Source of the DNA: W2P13-069 sp051876105
GTDB lineage: Bacteria > Actinomycetota > Coriobacteriia > Coriobacteriales > QAMH01
Reading direction: 5' to 3'
DNA: 7,980 nucleotides
NCBI GenBank assembly: GCA_051876105.1
Contig: JBJEHN010000043.1
Location: 1 to 7,980 of the forward strand
The notes below the pieces were generated by a model that saw nothing but the letters and a program-made list of their open reading frames with translations, searched no databases and was not told the origin of the DNA. The translations under genes and the position numbers were made by a program. Shown in pieces: positions 1-6,920 of this stretch. The first letter of the stretch is position 1; each line of letters begins with the position of its first letter.

Positions 1-186
1 TTGAGGGTGGAAGGATTACCAAAGAATTATGGTGCTAAATTCGGAAGACGGGGCTGTTGAGGAAATCCCACATGTGTGTTCCTTTGCATGGTGCAGGGCG
101 CGGAAAAACTGCCCGGTCTGGTACGCCTATATCTCGTGAATGGTACCGCAAACCGAGCCTGCCCAGGCCAGGCATCCTGCGAGCGC

Positions 187-192
187 TATACT
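187..192 (+). promoter_or_regulatory. Possible -10 element for serS
   Basis: TATACT matches the bacterial -10 consensus at 5 of 6 positions and sits 45 bases upstream of the serS start, which would give a short leader beginning near base 199. No good -35 hexamer lies 16-18 bases upstream (the bases there are CAGGCC), so this is a candidate only. A longer transcript starting in the AT-rich bases 1-60 is also possible. Confidence 0.35.
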
Positions 193-237
193 TGCAACGC
201 AAAATCAACAGCTTCAAGCGAACAAGCTGGAGGAATC

Positions 238-1509
238 ATGCTCGACATTCGCTTCATCCGCGAGAACCCCGAGAAGGTCGCGGAGAACTGCAAGAACCGC
301 AACAACAAGTGGGACATCAACGTCTTCCTGGAGACGGACGCCCAGCGCCGCGAGGTCATCGGACAGGTCGAGGCCCTCAAGGCAGAGCGCAACACCGCCT
401 CTAAGGAGATCGGCGCCATGATGAAGGCCGGCCAGAAGGACGAGGCGGAGGCCCGCAAAGAGGCCATGCGCGAGCTGGGCGACCGCATCGCCGAGCTCGA
501 CGCCAAGCAGTCCGAGCTCGACGCTGCGCTCCAGGCGCTGGCCATGAGCGTGCCCAACATGTGCTCCGAGAAGACCCCCGTGGGCGCCAGCGAGGATGAC
601 AACCCCGAGGTCCGCCGCTGGGGCACCCCGCGCGAGTTCGACTTCGAGTTCAAGCCCCACTGGGACCTCGGCCCTGAGCTGGGCATCATCGACTTCGAGC
701 GCGGCGTGAAGCTGGCCCACAGCCGCTTCTCCGTCCTCAAGGGCAAGGGCGCCCGCCTGGAGCGCGCGCTCATCAACTACATGCTCGACGTCCACCTGGA
801 CCGCGGCGCCACCGAGTTCTGGGTCCCCTCCCTGGCCAACAAGGACACCCTCACCGGCACCGGCCAGCTGCCCAAGTTCGAAGAGGACCTCTTCAAGACC
901 ACCGAGGGCCTGTACCTCATCCCCACCGCAGAGGTCCAGCTCACCAACCTGCACCGCGACGAGGTGCTCGAGGGCGCCGAGCTGCCCTTCCGCTACTGCG
1001 GTTACACCCCGTGCTTCCGCGAGGAAGCGGGCTCTGCCGGCCGCGACACCCGCGGCCTGATCCGCGCCCACCAGTTCGACAAGGTCGAGATGGTGCGCTT
1101 TGCCAAGCCGGAGGAGTCTGACGCAGAGCTCGAGGACATGACCTATGAGGCCGAGCTGGTGCTCCAGGGCCTGGGCCTTCCCTATCGCGTCATCAGCCTG
1201 TGCACCGGCGACATCGGCTTCTCCGCCCGCCAGACCTACGACCTCGAGGTCTGGCTGCCCAGCTACAACGCCTACAAGGAGATCTCCAGCTGCTCCAACT
1301 GCGGCGACTTCCAGGCGCGCCGCGCCAACATCAAGTACAAGGACGCCGAGGGCAAGAAGGCCTACGCCCACACCCTCAACGGCTCCGGCCTGGCCGTGGG
1401 CCGCACTATGGCCGCCGTCATCGAGAACTACCAGAACGCAGACGGCACCATCACCGTCCCCGAGGCCCTGCGCAAGTACATGGGCTGCGACGTGATCGAC
1501 GGCTTCTAA
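238..1509 (+). CDS. serS: Seryl-tRNA synthetase
   Basis: Class II aminoacyl-tRNA synthetase that activates serine with ATP and charges tRNA-Ser in the cytoplasm. The 423-residue product has the usual length of bacterial SerRS. The N-terminal hundred or so residues (start MLDIRFIRENPEKV) are Lys/Glu/Ala-rich and match the long antiparallel coiled-coil arm that grips the tRNA-Ser variable arm. The catalytic core shows the serine/ATP-binding TAE (about 230-232), class II motif 2 beginning FREEAGSAGRDTRG at about residue 260, and motif 3 NGSGLAVGRT at about 381. The ATG at 238 is chosen because it follows GGAGGA (229-234) with 3 bases between and gives the conserved N terminus. The reading frame stays open upstream to 76, but that stretch has no family similarity. 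The gene is monocistronic, ending at the hairpin at 1539-1573. Identification is firm. Confidence 0.97.
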   Translation: MLDIRFIRENPEKVAENCKNRNNKWDINVFLETDAQRREVIGQVEALKAERNTASKEIGAMMKAGQKDEAEARKEAMRELGDRIAELDAKQSELDAALQALAMSVPNMCSEKTPVGASEDDNPEVRRWGTPREFDFEFKPHWDLGPELGIIDFERGVKLAHSRFSVLKGKGARLERALINYMLDVHLDRGATEFWVPSLANKDTLTGTGQLPKFEEDLFKTTEGLYLIPTAEVQLTNLHRDEVLEGAELPFRYCGYTPCFREEAGSAGRDTRGLIRAHQFDKVEMVRFAKPEESDAELEDMTYEAELVLQGLGLPYRVISLCTGDIGFSARQTYDLEVWLPSYNAYKEISSCSNCGDFQARRANIKYKDAEGKKAYAHTLNGSGLAVGRTMAAVIENYQNADGTITVPEALRKYMGCDVIDGF

Positions 1510-1538
1510 GCCACACGCCCGCAAGAGAGCTGCCGAGA

Positions 1539-1573
1539 GGGGCCGGCCCGCGCAAGGGCCGGCCCCCCGTTTT
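1539..1573 (+). terminator. Rho-independent terminator of serS
   Basis: A perfect 11-bp GC-only stem, GGGGCCGGCCC (1539-1549) pairing with GGGCCGGCCCC (1556-1566), encloses the loop GCGCAA and is followed by CCCGTTTT (T run 1570-1573). It begins 30 bases after the serS stop codon. The T run is short, but the stem is very stable. Confidence 0.85.
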
Positions 1574-1638
1574 GTGCGCACCCCTCGCACGTTTGCGGCC
1601 AGCAAGCGACAGGGTGCTCCATTCTGGTCTTGCCGCGC

Positions 1639-1669
1639 AAACAAAAACAGCCCCCGATTGGGAGCTGTT
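1639..1669 (-). terminator. Rho-independent terminator of tRNA-Leu
   Basis: Read on the minus strand, AACAGCTCCC pairs with GGGGGCTGTT (one G-T pair) around the loop AATC, and is followed by TTTTTGTTT overlapping the stem end. It lies 10 bases beyond the encoded CCA end of the tRNA, so it most likely ends a one-gene tRNA transcript. It also separates the tRNA from the oppositely oriented serS terminator. Confidence 0.85.
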
Positions 1670-1678
1670 GGGTTTGAG

Positions 1679-1764
1679 TGGTGCGGGCGAGAGGAGTTGA
1701 ACCTCCACGGGGTTGCCCCCACATGGACCTGAACCATGCGCGTCTGCCATTCCGCCACGCCCGC
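1679..1764 (-). tRNA. tRNA-Leu, anticodon CAG
   Basis: An 86-base class II tRNA. The acceptor stem GCGGGCG/CGCCCGC pairs perfectly, the discriminator base is A as expected for leucine, and CCA is encoded (1679-1681). The D arm reads GCG...CGC with a GG in its loop. The anticodon stem CATGG/CCATG encloses the loop TTCAGGT, placing anticodon CAG at 1729-1731. The long variable arm is a GGGG/CCCC hairpin, and the T arm is GGAGG-TTCAACT-CCTCT. It reads CUG, which is the dominant leucine codon in every gene of this window, so it is probably a major tRNA in this organism. It is transcribed away from the hypothetical gene at 1890 and towards serS. Confidence 0.97.
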
Positions 1765-1790
1765 GTGACGCGCCTGATGCGCAAGACGGA

Positions 1791-1818
1791 ATATTACCAG
1801 CTTCTGCCGTACACGCAA
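1791..1818 (-). promoter_or_regulatory. Promoter of tRNA-Leu
   Basis: On the minus strand, an extended -10 TGG-TAATAT (hexamer at 1791-1796, TGG at 1797-1799) lies 16 bases from a -35-like TTGCGT (1813-1818). A TTGACA (1820-1825) sits just upstream but at a spacing of 23, too far for this -10. Transcription would start near 1784 and give a leader of about 20 bases before the mature tRNA 5' end at 1764. Confidence 0.6.
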
Positions 1819-1826
1819 GTGTCAAT

Positions 1827-1857
1827 TTCAAAGAATCTCACAAAACAGCCCTATAAT
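1827..1857 (+). promoter_or_regulatory. Promoter of the hypothetical/radical SAM gene pair
   Basis: A perfect consensus -10, TATAAT (1852-1857), lies in an AT-rich stretch that contrasts with the GC-rich surroundings. The best -35 is a weak TTCAAA (1827-1832) at the long spacing of 19, so the -35 part is uncertain. The start would be near 1864 and the leader about 26 bases to the ATG at 1890. The upstream half abuts the divergent tRNA-Leu promoter. Confidence 0.6.
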
Positions 1858-1889
1858 CCTTGCGCATACCTACGAGAGCGAGGACGCAC

Positions 1890-2546
1890 ATGGCCCAGAA
1901 CGACCAGACGTATTTCGGCACGTACTGCCGCTTGGACAAGACCTGCGGGGACCGCAGCAGCACCATCAAGGGCGAGGCCTACGCTGTGAGCTCGGAGCTG
2001 AGCTTCACGGCGGACAGCTACGTCTCGGAGCGCGGCAAGGACTACCCCCTCGGCGTCGTGAGCAACGCCAAGGGCGAGGTCGCGGGCTTCCTGCCGGCCA
2101 ACCAGGTGACGCGCTTTTGCAAGCTGGCGGAGAAGGGCTGGACCGTCCGCGTGATCTGCAGCGCCGTGGGCTACAACAGCGACGTCAGCTACTGGCTGGA
2201 GGTCGCCCTCATCGCCTACGAGCCCCAGCACGCCGAGGCCTTCGAGCCCTTCGTGCAGGGTGTGGCCGAGCGCATCGGCAAGGGCGAGCGCCCGGACATC
2301 CGCCTCAACCCCAAGGAGCTCGACGCCGCGCTGGCCAGCCCCACGTTCTACACCCAGCTCAAGGGCACCAGCTACCCCAAGCTGCCCAAGGGCGAGGTCT
2401 ACTACAAGAAGGGCCGCACCACCACGGAGACCATGATCGTGGAGGGCGCCAAGGGCAACCCCGGCTGCTGGGCGGGCACTGTCCTGTTCTACGTGGCGGC
2501 CATCGCCATCGTGGCGGGCTTTGTCTGGTTCTTCTTCTTCCGCTAG
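1890..2546 (+). CDS. Tail-anchored hypothetical protein, possibly HIRAN-like
   Basis: A 218-residue protein I do not recognise with confidence. Residues 1-190 are soluble and carry no signal peptide. About residues 195-217 form one strongly hydrophobic helix ending in FFFFR, so the protein should be tail-anchored with its body in the cytoplasm. The stretch around residues 54-91 (LGVVSNAKGEVAGFLPANQ, then an alternating hydrophobic strand) resembles the pattern of HIRAN domains, where a variable strand is followed by GY/FLP and a helix. That is a pattern-level guess only. The ATG at 1890 is preferred over an in-frame TTG at 1860, which overlaps the -10 region, and GAGG (1880-1883) lies 6 bases upstream. 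The radical SAM gene follows after 69 bases with no terminator between, so the two are probably co-transcribed. Confidence 0.8.
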   Translation: MAQNDQTYFGTYCRLDKTCGDRSSTIKGEAYAVSSELSFTADSYVSERGKDYPLGVVSNAKGEVAGFLPANQVTRFCKLAEKGWTVRVICSAVGYNSDVSYWLEVALIAYEPQHAEAFEPFVQGVAERIGKGERPDIRLNPKELDAALASPTFYTQLKGTSYPKLPKGEVYYKKGRTTTETMIVEGAKGNPGCWAGTVLFYVAAIAIVAGFVWFFFFR

Positions 2547-2563
2547 GGGCGCCTGCGCCGGGG

Positions 2564-2593
2564 CCGCCACCGCTCCGCCACCGCTGCCGCCAC
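2564..2593 (+). repeat. Short tandem repeat in an intergenic spacer
   Basis: Two exact copies of the 11-mer CCGCCACCGCT (2564-2574 and 2575-2585), then a partial copy CCGCCAC (2587-2593) offset by one G. The repeat fills much of the 69-base gap between the tail-anchored gene and the radical SAM gene. It does not form a good hairpin and has no T run, so it is not a terminator. Confidence 0.7.
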
Positions 2594-2615
2594 ACGCAAC
2601 ACCCCAAGGAGTCAC

Positions 2616-3926
2616 ATGCTTTCTGAACGCCTGCTTTCCAACGTGGTCAGGGTAATGAACAGCCACTACCTCGACATGAAGCCCGCCCGCGGCAAGCTGC
2701 CCGGCCCTAACCCCGGCCAGCGCTACATGCTCTACGCGCATGTGCCCTTCTGCGAGCGCCTCTGCCCCTACTGCAGCTTCAACCGCTTCCCGTTCCAGGA
2801 GGAGAAGGCGCGCCGCTACTTCGCCAACCTGCGCACGGAGATGGGCATGCTGGCAGACATGGGCTACAACTTCGACAGCATGTACGTGGGTGGCGGCACC
2901 CCCACCATCCTCATGGACGAGCTGGCCGAGACCATCCGCCAGGCGCGCTACCTGTTCGACATCAAGGAGGTCTCGAGCGAGACCAACCCCAACCACCTCA
3001 TCCCCAGCCACCTCGAGCAGCTGCAGGGCATGGTGCAGCGCCTGAGCGTGGGCGTGCAGAGCTTCGACAACGGACTGCTCAAGCAGATGGACCGCTTCGA
3101 GAAGTACGGCGATGCGGACACCATCCTGGAGCGCGTCCGCGCCTGCAGCGACGCCAAGATCTTCAAGAGCCTCAACGTGGACATGATCTTCAACTTCCCC
3201 GCGCAGACCGAGGACATGCTCATCAAGGACCTGGCCTACGTCATGGAGAGCCACTGCAACCAGACCACCTTCTACCCGCTGATGGCCAGCCCCGCCGTGG
3301 AGCGCAGCCTGGCCGCCACCGTGGGCAAGGTGGACTACAGCCGCGAGCAGCGCTTCTACGAGATCATCTGCAAGGGCCTCACAGAAGGCGAGGGCGCGCC
3401 CTTCACCTTCGGCAGCTGCTGGACCTTCAACACCGCCCAGCAGACCATGATCGACGAGTACATCGTCGACTACGAGGAGTACCCTGCCATCGGCAGCGGC
3501 GGCATGACCCTGCTCAACGGGACCTACTACATCAACAGCTTCTCGCTGCGCGAGTACGACGAGTGCATCGGCCGTGGCGACATGAGCATCATGGGAGCCA
3601 CCAAGTTCAACAAGCGCGACCTCATGCGCTATCGCTTCATGATGCAGCTGTTCGGACTGAGGCTGGACAAGGACCAGTGGCGCCGCGACTTCGGCTGCAG
3701 CGTGGCCGCCGGCCTGCCCGCGGAGTACGCCTTCATGAAGGGCGTGGGCGCCTTCGACGTCGAGGACGAGCACCAGATCACGCTGAGCCCCAAGGGCCGC
3801 TACCTGCTGGTGGCGATGATGCGGCAGTTCTTCGTGGGCGTGAACAGCGTGCGCGACAAGGCCCGCGCCGCCCTTCCCGAAGACGAGCGCGACCTCCTCT
3901 TCGGCGCCGGCGTCCCCTGCAAGTAG
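2616..3926 (+). CDS. Radical SAM protein of the HemN/HemW/ChuW family
   Basis: A 436-residue radical SAM enzyme. The Cx3Cx2C cluster motif lies in HVPFCERLCPYCSF (Cys46, Cys50, Cys53), which binds the 4Fe-4S cluster and SAM. GGGTP (about 92-96) and a conserved RLSVGVQSFDNGLL further on are hallmarks of coproporphyrinogen oxidase-like radical SAM proteins. The C-terminal third (FMMQLFGLRLDK onwards) fits a HemN C-terminal domain. Family members oxidise coproporphyrinogen III, deliver heme (HemW) or open the heme ring anaerobically (ChuW/HutW). I do not see the HNxxYW heme-binding motif of HemW, and no other heme gene is in the window, so the substrate is open. Automated labels of coproporphyrinogen III oxidase should be treated with caution. 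The start ATG has AAGGAG (2606-2611) 4 bases upstream. It probably forms an operon with the preceding tail-anchored gene. Confidence 0.9.
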   Translation: MLSERLLSNVVRVMNSHYLDMKPARGKLPGPNPGQRYMLYAHVPFCERLCPYCSFNRFPFQEEKARRYFANLRTEMGMLADMGYNFDSMYVGGGTPTILMDELAETIRQARYLFDIKEVSSETNPNHLIPSHLEQLQGMVQRLSVGVQSFDNGLLKQMDRFEKYGDADTILERVRACSDAKIFKSLNVDMIFNFPAQTEDMLIKDLAYVMESHCNQTTFYPLMASPAVERSLAATVGKVDYSREQRFYEIICKGLTEGEGAPFTFGSCWTFNTAQQTMIDEYIVDYEEYPAIGSGGMTLLNGTYYINSFSLREYDECIGRGDMSIMGATKFNKRDLMRYRFMMQLFGLRLDKDQWRRDFGCSVAAGLPAEYAFMKGVGAFDVEDEHQITLSPKGRYLLVAMMRQFFVGVNSVRDKARAALPEDERDLLFGAGVPCK

Positions 3927-3928
3927 GG

Positions 3929-4993
3929 CTAGACGTAGATCTTCTCGACGTAGGCGCTGGTGAAGGCGCGCAAGATGGCGTGGTAGCCGCAGGCCAGGCG
4001 CACCGTTGAGCCCACGGGGTAGTCCTGCGCGCAAGCGGTGACGTCGAGCACCGTGTGGTCGCAGCTGCTGGCCACGACCCTCACGCGCGGGTCGAGCGGC
4101 TCCATGACCTCCACGTCGAAGTCCTGGTTGCCCCCGGTGACGATGGCGCGCTGCTGGGGGCCGCGGTCCTCGAAGCTGTGCACCGTGCCGTAGCTATCCG
4201 GGCCGATGGTGCCCCAGGGCATCGAAGGCTTGAGCTTGCTTTCCACGACCTCGGTCTCGATGACGAAGGCGTCGCGGCTGGTGCCGGGCAGGTAGGTGTA
4301 GCAGGCGCGCTCCTTGCCGATGAGCAGGCTCTCGCCCAAGCGCAGGTCGGTGACCTCGGGGGGCAGGCCCTCGGTCGCCAGCATGTGCAGCGAGGCACTG
4401 TTGCCGCCGGTGACGACGAAATCCTCGCCCAGCTCCCAGCGCGCGCGCATCTCGCGCGCGACGCTTGCCAGCTCCTCCATCTTGGCGGCGTCTGGCTGGA
4501 CGAAGCTCAGGCAGTTGAGGTTGGCACCCACGCCGGCAAGCTGGATGTTGGGCAGCTCCATGCACAGCTGTGCGGCGGCCATGAGCTCGCTGCGGCTCAC
4601 GAAGCCCTCGCGCAGGTCGCCCAGGTCGTACATGAGGACGGCCCGGTGCACACGCCCCTGGCGGCCGGCCGCCGCGCTGAGCGCGCGCAGGGTGGCCTCC
4701 TCGCTGTTGAGGCTGAGGTCCGCGTAGCGCACGATGCGCTCCGCGTCCGCCGGCGAGGGCGTGCGGATGAGCCACTTCTCCACCGGGAGCTCCTGGATGC
4801 GCATGAGGTTCTCGATGCGGCTGTCTCCGATGGCGCTCACGCCGCCTTCCGCGAACGCGCGGGCCACCTCCGGGTCCGCGGTGACGCACTTGCTCACGCC
4901 CACCACCTTGAGGCCGTGCTGGGCGCACATCCCCACCACGGAGCGGACGTTGCTGGCGATCTTGGCAGTGTCTACATACAGCTTGGGGTACAC
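3929..4993 (-). CDS. Alanine/ornithine racemase family PLP enzyme
   Basis: A fold-type III PLP enzyme of about 354 residues, the usual size of ornithine-racemase-type proteins, which interconvert amino acid enantiomers in the cytoplasm. The product begins (M)YPKLYVDTAKIASNV. The PLP lysine is K35 in KVVGVSK, followed by GDSRIEN (about 56-62), then GVGANLNCLS, TGGNSAS and LRLGESLLIGKE, all typical of this group. I chose the GTG at 4993 because it matches the family N terminus. The frame stays open upstream to ATGs at 5050 and 5110, but that stretch uses codons rare here (CAA, TTG, CCA, TCA, CGT, AGA) and contains palindromes, so it looks non-coding. No strong Shine-Dalgarno precedes any of these starts. 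It ends 2 bases from the convergent radical SAM gene. No ornithine aminomutase genes are adjacent, so the exact substrate is unknown. Confidence 0.88.
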   Translation of the reverse strand: MYPKLYVDTAKIASNVRSVVGMCAQHGLKVVGVSKCVTADPEVARAFAEGGVSAIGDSRIENLMRIQELPVEKWLIRTPSPADAERIVRYADLSLNSEEATLRALSAAAGRQGRVHRAVLMYDLGDLREGFVSRSELMAAAQLCMELPNIQLAGVGANLNCLSFVQPDAAKMEELASVAREMRARWELGEDFVVTGGNSASLHMLATEGLPPEVTDLRLGESLLIGKERACYTYLPGTSRDAFVIETEVVESKLKPSMPWGTIGPDSYGTVHSFEDRGPQQRAIVTGGNQDFDVEVMEPLDPRVRVVASSCDHTVLDVTACAQDYPVGSTVRLACGYHAILRAFTSAYVEKIYV

Positions 4994-5028
4994 GCTCGTG
5001 CTCGGCTTTCTACGTGAGGGCAACAGTG

Positions 5029-5080
5029 GCAACAGGTGTTGCAGCAGCATGGTACCATCACCGCGTGGCGCATCTGCGCC
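5029..5080. promoter_or_regulatory. Dyad cluster in the divergent intergenic region
   Basis: Three palindromes lie in 52 bases between the divergent racemase and acidic-protein genes: GCAACA-GG-TGTTGC (5029-5042), the perfect ATGGTACCAT (5049-5058), and GGCGC-ATCT-GCGCC (5067-5080). Their centres are 18-20 bases apart. The middle one can be read on either strand as an extended -10 (TGG-TACCAT), and a TTGACT -35-like hexamer is present on the minus strand at 5093-5098. Together they look like a shared promoter/operator region, but no single promoter is convincing. Confidence 0.4.
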
Positions 5081-5138
5081 GTCCAAGATTTCAGTCAACC
5101 AGCGCAGCATGAGCCGCGCTCAACACAAGGAGGCCCAC

Positions 5139-5717
5139 ATGGCTGACGACATCTTCGAGACCGACGAGCAGGAGACCCTGGAGATGGACGAGGTCCTCGA
5201 GAAGGTCATCACCTACTGCGCGGAGGAGGCCAAGGAGAAGCTCGCCCAGGTCGGCAGCTTCGAGCCCTTCACCGTCATCGTCGAGGGCGAGAACATGCAC
5301 ATCGAGAGCCACCCCGGCGAGGACCCGGACATCATCCGCGCACGCGCGCGCGAGGCAGTGGCAACCGCCAGCAGCTTCGCGAGCTACTACTGCTTCTGCT
5401 TCGACGGCTTCATCGACACAGACGAGGACGAGATGGACGCCATCGTCATCGAAGCGGCGGAGCGCGAGCAGGAGGAGGCGTTCGCCATCGTCAACCTGTA
5501 CAGGGTGGGCGACGAGGGCGAGGGCACGCTCGAGTTCGACGACCAGCTGGCCTTCGTCGCGATGACGGAGACCTGGTTCGACCGCGCCGCCGTCCAAGCG
5601 GGCGACGCCGAGGAAATGGCAAAGGCACAGGAGGAGATGGCCGCCGCCCAACAGCGCGCCGAGGCAAAGGCCAAGGCGCAGGAGCTCCAGGCCCGCCTCC
5701 AGGCACAACAGGAGTAG
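5139..5717 (+). CDS. Acidic hypothetical protein with C-terminal coiled coil
   Basis: A 192-residue soluble protein I do not recognise. The first 20 residues are very rich in Asp/Glu (MADDIFETDEQETLEMDE). The middle has mixed strands and helices, with a cluster of aromatics and cysteines (SYYCFCFDGF) followed by a second acidic run. About residues 150-192 are almost only Ala, Gln, Glu, Lys and Arg, and should form a long helix or coiled coil. There are no membrane segments and no signal peptide. The start is clear, with AAGGAGG at 5127-5133 and 5 bases to the ATG. The next gene starts 10 bases after its stop, and that gene's AGGAGG overlaps this TAG, so the two are translated from one message. 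This suggests the protein works with the membrane/zinc-ribbon protein, perhaps as a cytoplasmic partner. Confidence 0.85.
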   Translation: MADDIFETDEQETLEMDEVLEKVITYCAEEAKEKLAQVGSFEPFTVIVEGENMHIESHPGEDPDIIRARAREAVATASSFASYYCFCFDGFIDTDEDEMDAIVIEAAEREQEEAFAIVNLYRVGDEGEGTLEFDDQLAFVAMTETWFDRAAVQAGDAEEMAKAQEEMAAAQQRAEAKAKAQELQARLQAQQE

Positions 5718-5727
5718 GAGGCGCTAG

Positions 5728-6897
5728 ATGGAAAAGACCACCGGGTACTTGAGCCGCGCTTGGCGCGACCTCACCTCTGAGCCTGGGTGGTGGCAGCCCG
5801 TCGTCATCCTGGCATTGGTGAACCTCATCCCCATCGTGGGCTCGCTCATCGTCTTGGGCTACATGCTCGACTGGGGCCGCGAGGCCGCCTGGGGCATGAG
5901 CCGCGGCCTGCCGCGCAAGGTGGGCAACGTGGGCAAACGCCTGAAGTGGGGTTTCTTCGCCATCGTCATCGTCTTCTGCTGGGTCATCCCGCTGAGCTTC
6001 GTCGGCGGCATCCTGGGCATCATCCCCCTGCTGGGCTGGCTCATCGCCATTGCAGCCGAGGTCTGCTGCCTGGTCACCGCCACCATCGCCTGCGCGGGCT
6101 GCATCCGCATGACCATCTACGACCGCATCAAGGGCGGCCTGCAGTTCTCCCGCATCTTCAACATGGCCAAGCTCGACGCACCCGGCCTGGCCTGCTGCTT
6201 TGGCATCAGCCTGCTGAGCGCCGTCCCCGCCATCATCGGCAGCTGCCTGATCATGGTGGGCGTGCTGCCCGCCGCCGGCCTCTTCGGCTACGCGGGCTCC
6301 GGCGCCACGGGCATGCTGAGCGAGGGCGTGGCCGTCACCGCGGCGCTGGGCTTCGGCCTCTTCGGCGTCATCTTCGCCGTCGTCGCGGCAGTGGCCATCG
6401 CCATCTGCTCTGTGGGCGCCCAGGCGCTCGCGTACCGTGCCTTCGGCTACTGGGTGGGGCAGTTCCAGCCCGCCAAGTGGGGCGGCATCGAGGACCCGAT
6501 GCCCTTCGAGCCCGGCTACCGCCCACATGCCTCGGCAGCGCCCAGCTCCAACGTGGGCGCAGACGCCGGCTACGAGAGCTTCCAAGACGCCGCAGAGGCG
6601 GCAGGTGCGGCGGCAGCGGCAGCCGGCGCCTACGTCAAGGAGCACGCCGAGCAGGCGGCAGAGGCCGTGAGCGAGGCTGCAGCCGGCTTCAAGGCCGAGC
6701 ACGCGGAACCCGCTGATGCCGAGCCCGTCGAGGCCGAGGTCGTGAGCGTGGAGCCCGCCAACGCCGGCGAGCTCGAGAAGCCCGCGGAGCCCAAGGAGGC
6801 CGCCGAAGAGCAGGCAGCCGCACCGGCCTGCCCCAGCTGCGGCGCTCCGGTCGAGCCCAACCACAAGTTCTGCACCAACTGCGGCCAGCAGCTCTAA
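5728..6897 (+). CDS. DUF4013-like membrane protein with C-terminal zinc ribbon
   Basis: A 389-residue polytopic membrane protein. About five hydrophobic segments are visible near residues 22-47, 75-97, 99-125, 153-182 and 200-235. The opening pattern (WWQPVVILALVNLIPIVGSLIVLGYMLD, then a Gly/Pro loop) fits the DUF4013 family, whose function is unknown. Residues 265-365 form an Ala/Glu/Pro-rich, low-complexity and mostly acidic linker with a helical stretch around AYVKEHAEQAAEAVSEAAAG. The C terminus is a zinc ribbon, CPSCGAPVEPNHKFCTNCG, with ligands Cys368, Cys371, Cys382 and Cys385. The start ATG follows AGGAGG (5716-5721) by 6 bases. It is the second gene of an operon with the acidic protein and is followed by a strong terminator at 6921. 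The zinc ribbon on a long tether is expected in the cytoplasm, where it could bind a partner protein or nucleic acid (inference). Confidence 0.88.
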   Translation: MEKTTGYLSRAWRDLTSEPGWWQPVVILALVNLIPIVGSLIVLGYMLDWGREAAWGMSRGLPRKVGNVGKRLKWGFFAIVIVFCWVIPLSFVGGILGIIPLLGWLIAIAAEVCCLVTATIACAGCIRMTIYDRIKGGLQFSRIFNMAKLDAPGLACCFGISLLSAVPAIIGSCLIMVGVLPAAGLFGYAGSGATGMLSEGVAVTAALGFGLFGVIFAVVAAVAIAICSVGAQALAYRAFGYWVGQFQPAKWGGIEDPMPFEPGYRPHASAAPSSNVGADAGYESFQDAAEAAGAAAAAAGAYVKEHAEQAAEAVSEAAAGFKAEHAEPADAEPVEAEVVSVEPANAGELEKPAEPKEAAEEQAAAPACPSCGAPVEPNHKFCTNCGQQL

Positions 6898-6920
6898 GGC
6901 CCGGCCACCGTGCATATGCG

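Noticed and set aside
76..237. Extension of serS upstream of the ATG at 238
   Set aside because: The frame is open but has no resemblance to SerRS, its codon use is atypical, and the strong GGAGGA site directly precedes 238.
1574..1590. GTGCG/CGCAC hairpin as a second serS terminator
   Set aside because: The stem has only 5 bp and only GTTT follows, and the upstream 11-bp hairpin already explains termination.
214..1818. A 534-codon open frame on the minus strand across serS and tRNA-Leu
   Set aside because: It is antisense to firmly identified serS and also runs through a tRNA and two terminators. The composition is again an artefact of high third-position GC.
2547..2563. GGCGC-CT-GCGCC as a terminator after the tail-anchored gene
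   Set aside because: The loop of two bases is too small for a stable hairpin and there is no T run.
1851..4034. A 727-codon open frame on the minus strand across the tail-anchored and radical SAM genes
   Set aside because: It lies antisense to two well-supported genes. Its translation is dominated by Ala, Val, Leu, His and Gly without recognisable domains, which is what the GC-rich codon bias of the real genes produces on the opposite strand.
4994..5110. N-terminal extension of the racemase to an ATG at 5050 or 5110
   Set aside because: The extension uses codons that are rare in this window, contains the dyad cluster, lacks a Shine-Dalgarno and goes beyond the family N terminus. The GTG at 4993 fits better, although this is not certain.
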